In this document: positions 27,755 to 34,507 of the stretch, piece by piece
Layout of the letters: each line of letters begins with the position of its first letter
How positions within the stretch are numbered: the stretch's first letter is position 1
Origin: Segatella copri
GTDB lineage: Bacteria; Bacteroidota; Bacteroidia; Bacteroidales; Bacteroidaceae
Assembly: GCF_949820605.1 (NCBI RefSeq)
Contig: NZ_CATKVU010000006.1
Coordinates: forward strand, 786,001 to 850,000
DNA: 64,000 nt
Reading direction: 5' to 3'
Notes under the pieces: model-generated
Seen by the model: the letters and a program-made list of their open reading frames with translations, nothing else
Told to the model about the DNA's origin: nothing
Databases searched by the model: none
Program-made: the position numbers and the translations under genes

Positions 27755-29221
27755 CTAGAGCACACCCATCTTGCAGAAGGTGATGAGCACGGCGTAGCCC
27801 ACTATCATGCTCAGGATGCCCACCGTGAGTCCTGCCTTCACCATGTCGGTCTGCTGGATGAGGCCGGTAGAGTAGGCGATGGCGTTAGGAGGAGTTGAGA
27901 TAGGCAGCGACATGGCGCAGCTGGCCGATACCGCTACTCCGATGAGGATGGTAGAGGTGCCGCCGATGGTGTTGAGCTTGTCGCCCATGCCGGCGCATAC
28001 CACCGTAAGGATAGGGATGAGCAGGGCGGCGGTGGCGGTGTTGGAGATGAAGTTACTCAGGATGAAGCATACCAGTCCGGATACGATCATGATGACCAGC
28101 GGATTGAATTCTGCAAACGGAATGCTCTTTACGGCTGCCTCGGCCAGACCGGTGCCGTTCATCGCCAATCCGAGGGCGAATCCGCCTGCCACCATCCAGA
28201 TGACAGCCCAGTCAATCTCCTTCAGGTCCTTGGCTGTAACCACTCCCGTAAGGGCGAATACGGCGATAGGAAGCATGGCCACGGTGTTGGCGTTGATGCC
28301 CAGCTGCTTGCCGAATACCCAGAGCACGATGGTTGCAAGGAAGGTGACTGCCACTACCGTGGTGCGCCAGTTGTGCTGCATGTTGCCCTCGATGTTGAGC
28401 TCGATGGTCTTGGCAGAGAACGGGAACATCTTGCGGATGATGACCCATGCCATCAGGAGCATGATGAGCACCATAGGGGCCATGATCAGCATCCAGTCGC
28501 CGAAGCTGATGCCCAGGTTCAGTCCTGCAGGGTCGTTCAGCACCTTGAAGGCGAAGGCGTTAGGAGGGGTTCCGATAGGGGTACCCATACCGCCCAGGTT
28601 GGCTCCGATAGGTATGGCCATGGTGAGCGCCACGCGGCCCTTGCCCGAAGGCGGCAATGATTTGAACACCGGTGTGAGGAAGGTGAGCATCATGGCGGCG
28701 GTGGCTGTATTTGAGATGAACATCGAGAAGATGCCGGTGATGAGCATGAAGCCCAGCAGTACGTTCTCAGAACGCTTGCCGAATGGCGCAATCAGGGCCT
28801 TCGCCATCATCACGTCGAGTCCGCTCTTGGTAGCGGCTATGGCGAGTACGAAACCGCCCAGGAAGAGGATGATGGTAGGGTCGGCGAAGCACGCCATCAC
28901 ACCCTGATAGTCGAGCAGCTTGCCCATCTCTGCCTCCGAGCCTTGCATGATCTTAAAGGCGGAGTCGCTGACGAAGAACAGCAGCACGAAGATAATCACT
29001 ACGCTGGTAGCCCATGCCGGTATGGCCTCGGTGAGCCAGAGCATCACGGCCATGACGAAGATGGCGATGACGCGCTGCTGCACAATGGTGAGCCCGTCGA
29101 TGCCAAAGCTGTCGATGGGCAGGTTCCAGACGATAACGGTAAGCAGAGCCGTTATAAGAAACAGCAATGCTTTCTTGCGATTAAAATCGCCATTCAATAC
29201 TTTCTTTACAGTTTCTTGCAT
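27755..29221 (-). CDS. SLC13/DASS family anion symporter
   Basis: A 488-residue polytopic carrier with the two repeated halves of the divalent-anion:sodium symporter family. The SNT signature appears twice ('MFISNTATAAMMLTFL' and 'FISNTATAALLIPIL'), with 'PIGANLGGMGTPIGTPPNAFAF' in the first half and 'SLPISTPPNAIAYSTG' in the second. It probably takes up dicarboxylates such as succinate or citrate with sodium; which one cannot be told from sequence alone. It precedes pantothenate kinase and has its own promoter at 29252. Confidence 0.92.
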   Translation of the reverse strand: MQETVKKVLNGDFNRKKALLFLITALLTVIVWNLPIDSFGIDGLTIVQQRVIAIFVMAVMLWLTEAIPAWATSVVIIFVLLFFVSDSAFKIMQGSEAEMGKLLDYQGVMACFADPTIILFLGGFVLAIAATKSGLDVMMAKALIAPFGKRSENVLLGFMLITGIFSMFISNTATAAMMLTFLTPVFKSLPPSGKGRVALTMAIPIGANLGGMGTPIGTPPNAFAFKVLNDPAGLNLGISFGDWMLIMAPMVLIMLLMAWVIIRKMFPFSAKTIELNIEGNMQHNWRTTVVAVTFLATIVLWVFGKQLGINANTVAMLPIAVFALTGVVTAKDLKEIDWAVIWMVAGGFALGLAMNGTGLAEAAVKSIPFAEFNPLVIMIVSGLVCFILSNFISNTATAALLIPILTVVCAGMGDKLNTIGGTSTILIGVAVSASCAMSLPISTPPNAIAYSTGLIQQTDMVKAGLTVGILSMIVGYAVLITFCKMGVL

Positions 29222-29251
29222 TATCTTTCTGTCTTAAGGATTATTTTCTTG

Positions 29252-29259
29252 CAAAAATA
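29252..29259 (-). promoter_or_regulatory. SLC13 promoter, -7 box TATTTTTG
   Basis: TATTTTTG on the minus strand lies 31 bases upstream of the carrier start. Confidence 0.55.
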
Positions 29260-29343
29260 CGTGTTTTTTTTGTATTTAGCAAGTTTTTTTGCAGAAATAG
29301 TGAAAAAAATGCCGAAAAATGTTGTTGTTTCAAGAAAAAATGC

Positions 29344-29351
29344 TATATTTG
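29344..29351 (+). promoter_or_regulatory. Promoter of the small membrane protein, TATATTTG
   Basis: TATATTTG lies about 110 bases before the ATG at 29460, within the divergent gap. Confidence 0.6.
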
Positions 29352-29459
29352 CAGTGGATTTGCCGATAACGGCTATCGGTGATTCTGAAAACTTGGAGCA
29401 CCCGGAAGGGTGATTCAGCGAACCTGATATTGTCTAATCAATTAAAAGGAGATAATGAA

Positions 29460-29747
29460 ATGAACAAGTCTGTAGTATTTATCATCATCCTGCTCGTGAT
29501 AGTTCTATCTATCATCGTATCGCAGTACTTCCACAAGCGCCACCATGAATATAAGATGGCGGACATCGAGAAGGCTATCCGCAAGGCTTATCCTAAGGGT
29601 ATAGGCTCGATAAGCAAGGAAGAACTGGTAACAGCTGTGAAGAAATACTTCCACTGTTCGGCGAAGGAGGCTCATTATATAATAGGTGTAGCCCGCCGCA
29701 AGAAGCTGGTTGATATCGCTGCAGACTATGTTACTATCATGTTTTGA
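29460..29747 (+). CDS. Small membrane-anchored protein of unknown function
   Basis: A 95-residue protein. The start at 29460 is preferred over an in-frame ATG at 29379 because it follows AAAAGGAG, an unusually good Shine-Dalgarno for this phylum, and gives a clean membrane anchor 'SVVFIIILLVIVLSIIVSQYF'. The soluble remainder (about 25-95) is basic and helical: 'HHEYKMADIEKAIRKAYPKGIGSISKEELVTAVKKYFHCSAKEAHYIIGVARRKKLVDI'. It looks like a small winged-helix or helical domain, but I recognise no family. It stands alone. Confidence 0.7.
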   Translation: MNKSVVFIIILLVIVLSIIVSQYFHKRHHEYKMADIEKAIRKAYPKGIGSISKEELVTAVKKYFHCSAKEAHYIIGVARRKKLVDIAADYVTIMF

Positions 29748-30006
29748 AACGAGATAAAAGCTTTAAATATGTTTTCGCCGAGAGGCTAGGATTGGATTTA
29801 GTTTGAAAAAAGTATTATTTATTTGAGGCACAAAGGATTGTTAGCGACATGCTGATTTCGAAGGGGTTATGTGTGGGTTAGCATGTTGTGTTCGGGACGT
29901 CTGGTATGGTACATTGCGTAAACAATTTAACTGCCAGACAAAGTTTACCCTCCCTAGGACTTTTTAAGACCTGGGGAGGGTTTTACTTTTTCAGGCTCAG
30001 CACCTT
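29748..30006. other. Intergenic stretch with one terminator
   Basis: No gene seen. A small inverted repeat, GTCTGG...CCAGAC, lies at about 29899-29940, followed by the terminator hairpin at 29943-29987. Confidence 0.5.
29943..29987. terminator. Bidirectional terminator after the HU-like gene
   Basis: ACCCTCCCTAGGACTT pairs imperfectly with AAGACCTGGGGAGGGT, with a T run on the plus side. It lies between two convergent genes. Confidence 0.75.
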
Positions 30007-30567
30007 TTATTCAAGTCCATTGCCGCCGTTTTCGCTTCCGGTTCCGCCAGTAGAATCGCCGCCCGATGGGGTGTCGCCTCCGGATGGATTATCGCCTCCG
30101 GATGGATTATCGCCTCCGGATGGGGTAGTAGGAGGCGTATCGGTAGAGGTAACCTGCTTCACCACCTTGCCGTTTCGGTCGTAGCAGGTGATGTTGACGG
30201 AGGTCTCTTCGAGTTCCTTCTTGATGTCGGTGTTAGGCACGAAGATGATGTATCGGCGGGTGATGAGGTTGGCGCTCACCTTGTTCACATCCTCTACGGC
30301 GGTAGAGTTAAGACCGAATCGGAGGCTGCCCAGTCCTGGCACAGCCACGCTGTGGCCCTCGGTGGCCCATGCAGCAATCACTTCGCCGATGGCCGACCAT
30401 CCGGCGTTGATCACCGCCTTAGGCAATCCGCTGCGAACGGCAGCTTCTTCTATCACCTTCGTGGCGTTGAGCTGGCTGTAGAGTTCAGCCTGCATCACGA
30501 ATGCCCACTTTTGCTTACCTTTTTCGAACGCTACGTTGCGCTCAATTGCTTTTACTTTAATACCCAT
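30007..30567 (-). CDS. HU-like DNA-binding protein with Pro/Ser/Gly repeat tail
   Basis: A 186-residue protein of the Bacteroidota HU-like (HUP) group. Residues about 1-125 carry the divergent HU fold ('WAFVMQAELYSQLNATKVIEEAAVRSGLPKAVINAGWSAIGEVIAAWATEGHSVAVPGLGSLRFGL' and 'VSANLITRRYIIFVPNTDIKKELEE'). The tail is low-complexity, with PSGGDN-type hexamers from in-frame 18-base repeats (about 30055-30125) and ends Gly/Asn-rich. HU-family proteins bend and coat DNA; this group sits in accessory loci beside amidases and smalltalk proteins. The mRNA should start at the promoter at 30779 and also carry smalltalk. Confidence 0.85.
   Translation of the reverse strand: MGIKVKAIERNVAFEKGKQKWAFVMQAELYSQLNATKVIEEAAVRSGLPKAVINAGWSAIGEVIAAWATEGHSVAVPGLGSLRFGLNSTAVEDVNKVSANLITRRYIIFVPNTDIKKELEETSVNITCYDRNGKVVKQVTSTDTPPTTPSGGDNPSGGDNPSGGDTPSGGDSTGGTGSENGGNGLE
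30055..30128 (-). repeat. 18-base in-frame repeat (PSGGDN units)
   Basis: About four copies of an 18-base unit with GATGGATTATCGCCTCCG as core. Two adjacent copies are identical. Confidence 0.85.
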
Positions 30568-30604
30568 AATTCAAATCGTTTTTTTAATGGTTAAACAAAT
30601 CAGT

Positions 30605-30697
30605 TTACATGCAGCTGGTAACGCCGAGCGTGGTGCCTACGGCAGTAAGTACAGCGATAATCACCTGCAAGATAGTTTTCCAAACTTCCTTTTTCAT
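30605..30697 (-). CDS. Smalltalk family mini-protein
   Basis: A 30-residue protein, one hydrophobic segment beginning MKKEVWKTILQVIIAVLTAV and ending TSCM. This matches, from memory, the short 'smalltalk' family of Bacteroides and Prevotella, which is encoded next to HU-like proteins and amidases as seen here. Function is unknown; a single membrane span is likely. It lies 37 bases upstream of the HU-like gene on the same strand and is preceded by a leader motif repeated before the HU-like gene. Confidence 0.85.
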   Translation of the reverse strand: MKKEVWKTILQVIIAVLTAVGTTLGVTSCM

Positions 30698-30778
30698 TTT
30701 CTTTTTCCTTTCTTTTTTTTAATGGTTCAACAATCAGTTTTTTTAGTGGTTAATTCAGCCTATCTTTGAACGACAATG

Positions 30779-30809
30779 CAAAGATACAACATTTTTCTCT
30801 GAAAAACAA
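30779..30809 (-). promoter_or_regulatory. Smalltalk-HU promoter, TTG-N20-TATCTTTG
   Basis: The minus-strand -7 box is TATCTTTG (30779-30786), with TTG at 30807-30809 giving the usual spacing. Confidence 0.75.
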
Positions 30810-30812
30810 TAG

Positions 30813-30856
30813 TTGTCCCGAATCACGTGCATCCTTGTCCCGAATCACGTGCATTC
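30813..30856. repeat. Two tandem 22-base repeats with CACGTG cores
   Basis: TTGTCCCGAATCACGTGCAT occurs twice, at 30813 and 30835, just upstream of the smalltalk-HU promoter. An operator or iteron-like role is possible. Confidence 0.75.
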
Positions 30857-31308
30857 CTCCCTCATATCCCATTCTCTTCCGCCTAATTTAACCGCCATTA
30901 ATTTAATGGCCATTAAATTAAATGTTAAATTTGTTAACATTACATGGCATGTTTTGCCTTTCCAACTGCGTCCCGATGCAGTCGGCGCTACGTCCCGACG
31001 TATCGCCCGCTGCGTCGGGACGCAGATGGTGGTGCGTCGCCACGCAGTTTTGGGGGCATCGGGCGCACAGTAACTTGCTATGTGGGTTAGCTGGTGGATA
31101 GAAGGAAAGGCAAAAATGTGAATGTGAATGTGAATTTGAAATGTTTTTCAATGTTACCTGAAGGAGAAGCGTATAATCGTGTTTAAGTAATAGTAGTCAT
31201 TATAATAGGTTCATATTATATATATAATAAGGTACGCGCGCGAGGACTGAATTTCATTCACAATATCCAATAAAAGGAATGGATGGAACAACCCGATACA
31301 TTGATTTA
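30857..31308. other. Gene-free stretch with palindrome and GC-rich folded patch
   Basis: No gene is seen. It holds a perfect 24-base palindrome at 30899-30922 (centre AATGGCCATT). A GC-rich patch lies at about 30960-31075, with inverted arms CTGCGTCCCGA (30964-30974) and TCGGGACGCAG (31014-31024) and an inner TACGTC/GACGTA pair. The first GTGAATG word repeat is at 31112-31143. A short run GGTACGCGCGCGAGG lies near 31231. Confidence 0.6.
31112..31143. repeat. GTGAATG word repeat, same orientation as 37088
   Basis: It is built of AATGTG units and ends GAATTTGAAATG. Its inverted partner lies at 31309-31339. Confidence 0.7.
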
Positions 31309-31339
31309 CATTTCAAATTCACATTCACTTTCACATTTT
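31309..31339. repeat. Left 31-base inverted repeat of the 31.3-37.1 kb unit
   Basis: The reverse complement matches 37088-37118 at 30 of 31 bases. Between the two copies lie five same-strand genes. Confidence 0.8.
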
Positions 31340-31394
31340 GTTTTGATGGTTTTATGAAAAAAAGACAATTTGATAAAAAATAATTTAGAATTTA

Positions 31395-31426
31395 TTTGTT
31401 TATTCGGGGAAAAAGTATTACTTTTG
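31395..31426 (+). promoter_or_regulatory. Promoter of the unknown gene pair, TTTG-N20-TACTTTTG
   Basis: TTTG at 31395-31398 and TACTTTTG at 31419-31426 have ideal spacing, 50 bases before the first start codon. Confidence 0.8.
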
Positions 31427-31475
31427 TAGATGCTATGAAAAATAACTTTCATGGTATAACTTAAATCGCAAGCCA

Positions 31476-32483
31476 ATGACTGGACGTATCAAAAACAGCA
31501 CCGAAAAGACTTCTTTTGTTGTCTTCAAGTATGATTTCTGCAAAAGCCGGAATCTTTCAAGTATCGAGGGTACTCTACCCTTGGATTTTCTCGAAATGTC
31601 ATCGCCTGAAAAATATCAGGAATGTCAGACTGGTTTCGAGAAGGTAATGGACAGTTTGCTGAAAAGCAAGAAAATGACTTTGGTGGAATCACGGAAGAAT
31701 GAGGAAGATGTTATTCACGACAACCGAATATTGGGATTTCGCGAAGGTGTGGCTGTGCTGGATGTATGCGCAGACAAAAAAGAATTTTATTGGAGTAACT
31801 TTAAGGAGAATGAAATTCACAACCAGCCTTTCTGTAAGGTAATCATTGATAATCGCCCCAACAGAGGTTTCCTTTTTGTGGAAGAATCTAGAATCTTCGG
31901 CGGCAAAAGAGGACAGGACAAGGTGGTGGCTCTTCTGCGTGATAATATCAACAGGGTGGCGAATCAATATGGCTGGAATATGGTGATTTCTGCCAAGTTG
32001 CCACCTGGTGATTTCTTTGATGCCGTGGCTGAAAGAATCAAGGCTGGCTGCAGGCCAAGGGCTGTGGTGTTTTCTTTTCCTCGCCATCAGTCTCTCAGCG
32101 ATGCGCCATATTCCTTTGTCCTGCAATTGCAGATGCAGCAGTCATTAATGGAGTGTCTCAATGCCAGTATGTATGAGGTAAAATTTGGTACAGATAAAGG
32201 TAAGCAGTTGCACTTAGACAAGGCAAACAGAGATATTGCCTTGATGGTGAACCTGTGCAGCAAGGAAGATTACGGCATCAAGGTATATTATTGGAAAGGT
32301 CCGTGCACCTCTTCCCGTTCGCTGAAACGAACCAAGGTGAAAATATCTGATGCAGAGATTTCTGCCCTGGTTATAGGAGATGCTGTCTGTTGCGATTGTC
32401 ATGGGAATTCTCAGTTTGCTTTGATCAATTCTCTTGATATGATTCTTGATGATTTAAAGGGTTACGACGATGAGGTTATTTAA
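31476..32483 (+). CDS. Unrecognised cytoplasmic protein, first of an overlapping pair
   Basis: A 335-residue protein that I cannot assign to a family. There is no signal peptide and no membrane segment. The first about 150 residues are beta-rich ('KTSFVVFKYDFCKS', 'VAVLDVCADKKEFYWSNF', 'PFCKVIIDNRPNRGFLFVEES'). These are followed by a helical stretch ('QDKVVALLRDNINRVANQYGW'), a further alpha/beta part and an 'IKVYYWKG' strand near the end. The layout reminds me loosely of DUF4747-like defence-associated proteins, but I see no diagnostic motif. It overlaps the next gene by 14 bases, so the two products are probably made together. It has its own strong promoter. Confidence 0.75.
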   Translation: MTGRIKNSTEKTSFVVFKYDFCKSRNLSSIEGTLPLDFLEMSSPEKYQECQTGFEKVMDSLLKSKKMTLVESRKNEEDVIHDNRILGFREGVAVLDVCADKKEFYWSNFKENEIHNQPFCKVIIDNRPNRGFLFVEESRIFGGKRGQDKVVALLRDNINRVANQYGWNMVISAKLPPGDFFDAVAERIKAGCRPRAVVFSFPRHQSLSDAPYSFVLQLQMQQSLMECLNASMYEVKFGTDKGKQLHLDKANRDIALMVNLCSKEDYGIKVYYWKGPCTSSRSLKRTKVKISDAEISALVIGDAVCCDCHGNSQFALINSLDMILDDLKGYDDEVI

Positions 32484-33492
32484 GATGAAGACCAGACAGA
32501 TGGTAGATAAATCTTTTTCGCAACACATGATTTATCAGGTTTTCAGAGCCATCACCCATGATATCTTCAATGATAAGACGTGGTTTCCTACGTCCAGATG
32601 TTCATGCGAGGATGTTTTTTATGAGGTATTCTGCATCGTAGACAAAATGATGTTTTCGCATACCGATACCGAGAGCCGCCTAGCCTTTGTGGAAGGAATA
32701 GGGCAATATGAGAAAAACTATGTTGATGAGGATGGGTATGCTACAGCTCAGGAAGAGCGGCAGAGAATCGTATTTGTCATCCTGTATATGGCAGCTGTGA
32801 TACTTCAGATGATGCCTTTGGAGTCGAAAGTGTTTCAATTTTGCTCAATGATTATGGGGCAATGGAGAGGCTACGTAACTCAGGAGTTTTCTCAGCGGTG
32901 CCTCGGAGCAGTCGTGAAGAACCATGAGGTGGTTGAGCGGCTGGCAGCCAATATCGGTTATTATGGCGAGGATGGTTTCTTCGTCTCATCTCAGATTAAT
33001 GAACTGATGCGCCAGAACAATGATGAAGATTATCTGCACGGATTCGAGCCTGAACCGCAGAGGGCATTGGATTTGGAAGTGACAGACGATGAGCATCAGG
33101 AAAACGGCGGGCAGGAAAAAACGGAAGAAGATAATGAGAAGAAATGGGGCGACTTGAGCCAGGGAGAAAGAGTAAAGCGAGCCTTGCAGAAGATGATAGA
33201 CGAGAAGGCTATTCCTTTGAAGAAAGACTATGCCCTGATTATGGTGGCGCTCTCCAGTATCAAAGATTTTGACGGCGACTTTGAAAATGGCAAATCTTTC
33301 TGCAACTATCTTACAGAGCAGTTGGGTCTGCCTTCCAATCTGACCAATGCCAATGTCATCTCCAAGCGTTTCTCCAAGATGCGTGGCGAATTTCCCAACT
33401 GGAGTTTTGATGATGTGAAAGACCCAGTAGCCCGGCAGAAACTCATCAATATCGCTAACCGTTTTGTCGCCATCTACCGTAAGGGGCAGTAG
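32470..33492 (+). CDS. Unrecognised cytoplasmic protein, second of an overlapping pair
   Basis: A 340-residue protein. The N-terminal half is mostly helical ('HMIYQVFRAITHDIFNDKTWFPTSRCSCEDVFYEVFCIVDKM', 'IVFVILYMAAVILQMMPLESKVFQF'). An acidic linker (about 200-235, rich in Glu and Asp) follows. The C-terminal domain (about 240-340) resembles, only loosely in memory, Bacteroidota DUF6043-type tails: 'KDYALIMVALSSIKDFDGDFENGKSFCNYLTEQLGLPSNLTNANVISKRFSKM'. That tail may be a DNA-binding or regulatory module. Translational coupling with the gene before it suggests a partner relationship. No enzyme motif is seen. Confidence 0.72.
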   Translation: MRLFKMKTRQMVDKSFSQHMIYQVFRAITHDIFNDKTWFPTSRCSCEDVFYEVFCIVDKMMFSHTDTESRLAFVEGIGQYEKNYVDEDGYATAQEERQRIVFVILYMAAVILQMMPLESKVFQFCSMIMGQWRGYVTQEFSQRCLGAVVKNHEVVERLAANIGYYGEDGFFVSSQINELMRQNNDEDYLHGFEPEPQRALDLEVTDDEHQENGGQEKTEEDNEKKWGDLSQGERVKRALQKMIDEKAIPLKKDYALIMVALSSIKDFDGDFENGKSFCNYLTEQLGLPSNLTNANVISKRFSKMRGEFPNWSFDDVKDPVARQKLINIANRFVAIYRKGQ

Positions 33493-33623
33493 GAAGCGGG
33501 GAAATGATTGCTTCTTGTGAGTGTTGGCAAGTTTTAGATGGAATGTTAAAAACGTAAAATAGAGCAAGTTTTAGGCATATTCTACGTTTAATAATAGAAT
33601 AGGTTTAATAAACAAATTAGGAT

Positions 33624-34256
33624 ATGAAGTATTTAGTAAAAAAATCAGTCTTACTACTGTTGGTAGTCTTGGCTTTTTGTGCGTGTGACAACAGCAATGA
33701 CAATAATGACAATGATGAAGTTATTCAGATAAATCCATGGTCATCGAAAACTGTCGTCAATTATACTGGCGAAGTAGAGTTTGTGGTGGATGCGCCACAA
33801 ATTCGTGAGGATATAGAGCAGGATTTAAAGGCAAACCCTCCTTTTGGAGGAAGCAAGAAATATCAGTTTATCATAAAAAGACACTCGTCGCTTTCTCCTT
33901 TATATATGCTATATGCGGTGAATCCTGAGGACGATAAGTCTGCTGACGGATATATACTGAGCATCGCTGGTAGAGTGGAGAGTAAGGACAATTATAGATT
34001 GTTCTCTGCCGCTTCTGTAGATGCTTGGTATAAGATGGATATTGTGCCTGTCGACACAAAGGATGGCAAGCCTGTTGCAACATACGATGTGTTTATGCAT
34101 CAAAATATTCCTTCTTCTTTGGTTCATAGCAAGATGTATTTCTGTGAAGACCTTACGGAGAAATATCGCCAGAAGTTCCCTAATGAAGACATTCATGCCG
34201 TGGTTCGCCGTTTGGTTCTTTCTTATGTCAGTGAGGGTGATAATATAAAAGAATAG
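33624..34256 (+). CDS. Predicted lipoprotein of unknown function
   Basis: A 210-residue protein with signal 'MKYLVKKSVLLLLVVLAFCAC', ending in a lipobox-like LAFCAC (the mature cysteine could be residue 19 or 21). An Asn/Asp run (NSNDNNDNDE) follows, typical of exported Bacteroidota lipoproteins. The body is alpha/beta with no motif I know. It lies 131 bases after the unknown pair and is closed by a strong terminator, so it may be part of that transcript or separate. Confidence 0.75.
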   Translation: MKYLVKKSVLLLLVVLAFCACDNSNDNNDNDEVIQINPWSSKTVVNYTGEVEFVVDAPQIREDIEQDLKANPPFGGSKKYQFIIKRHSSLSPLYMLYAVNPEDDKSADGYILSIAGRVESKDNYRLFSAASVDAWYKMDIVPVDTKDGKPVATYDVFMHQNIPSSLVHSKMYFCEDLTEKYRQKFPNEDIHAVVRRLVLSYVSEGDNIKE

Positions 34257-34300
34257 GAACATATCTGAACAGAAGATTTTTTAGAAATAATACAGTATCA

Positions 34301-34340
34301 GCACTTTTTGCTTCGTTTGCAAGCAGAAAGTGCTTTTTTT
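34301..34340 (+). terminator. Terminator after the lipoprotein
   Basis: GCACTTTTTGCTT pairs with AAGCAGAAAGTGC (one mismatch), followed by seven T. Confidence 0.9.
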
Positions 34341-34341
34341 A

Positions 34342-34402
34342 TGCCTTCAGATGAGCTGGAGGCTTAGGGGAATTTTTGCCTTCAGATGAGCTGGAGGCTT
34401 AG
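34342..34402. repeat. 26-base direct repeat after the terminator
   Basis: TGCCTTCAGATGAGCTGGAG plus six more identical bases occurs at 34342 and 34377. Further GAGGCTTAG and GCCGG words follow up to 34478, where GGAGGC runs into a T tract. Confidence 0.8.
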
Positions 34403-34460
34403 CGGAAGGCTTAGTTGCCGGCGATGAGGCTTAGTAGGAGGCGAACCGGCAGGACGCCTA

Positions 34461-34491
34461 TTGCCGGGGAGGCTTTTTTTCCTTACTTTTG
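34461..34491 (+). promoter_or_regulatory. Promoter of the second DUF3987 gene, TTG-N20-TACTTTTG
   Basis: TTG at 34461-34463 and TACTTTTG at 34484-34491 lie 16 bases before the start codon, implying a very short leader. Confidence 0.75.
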
Positions 34492-34507
34492 CATACAGAA
34501 ATAATCA

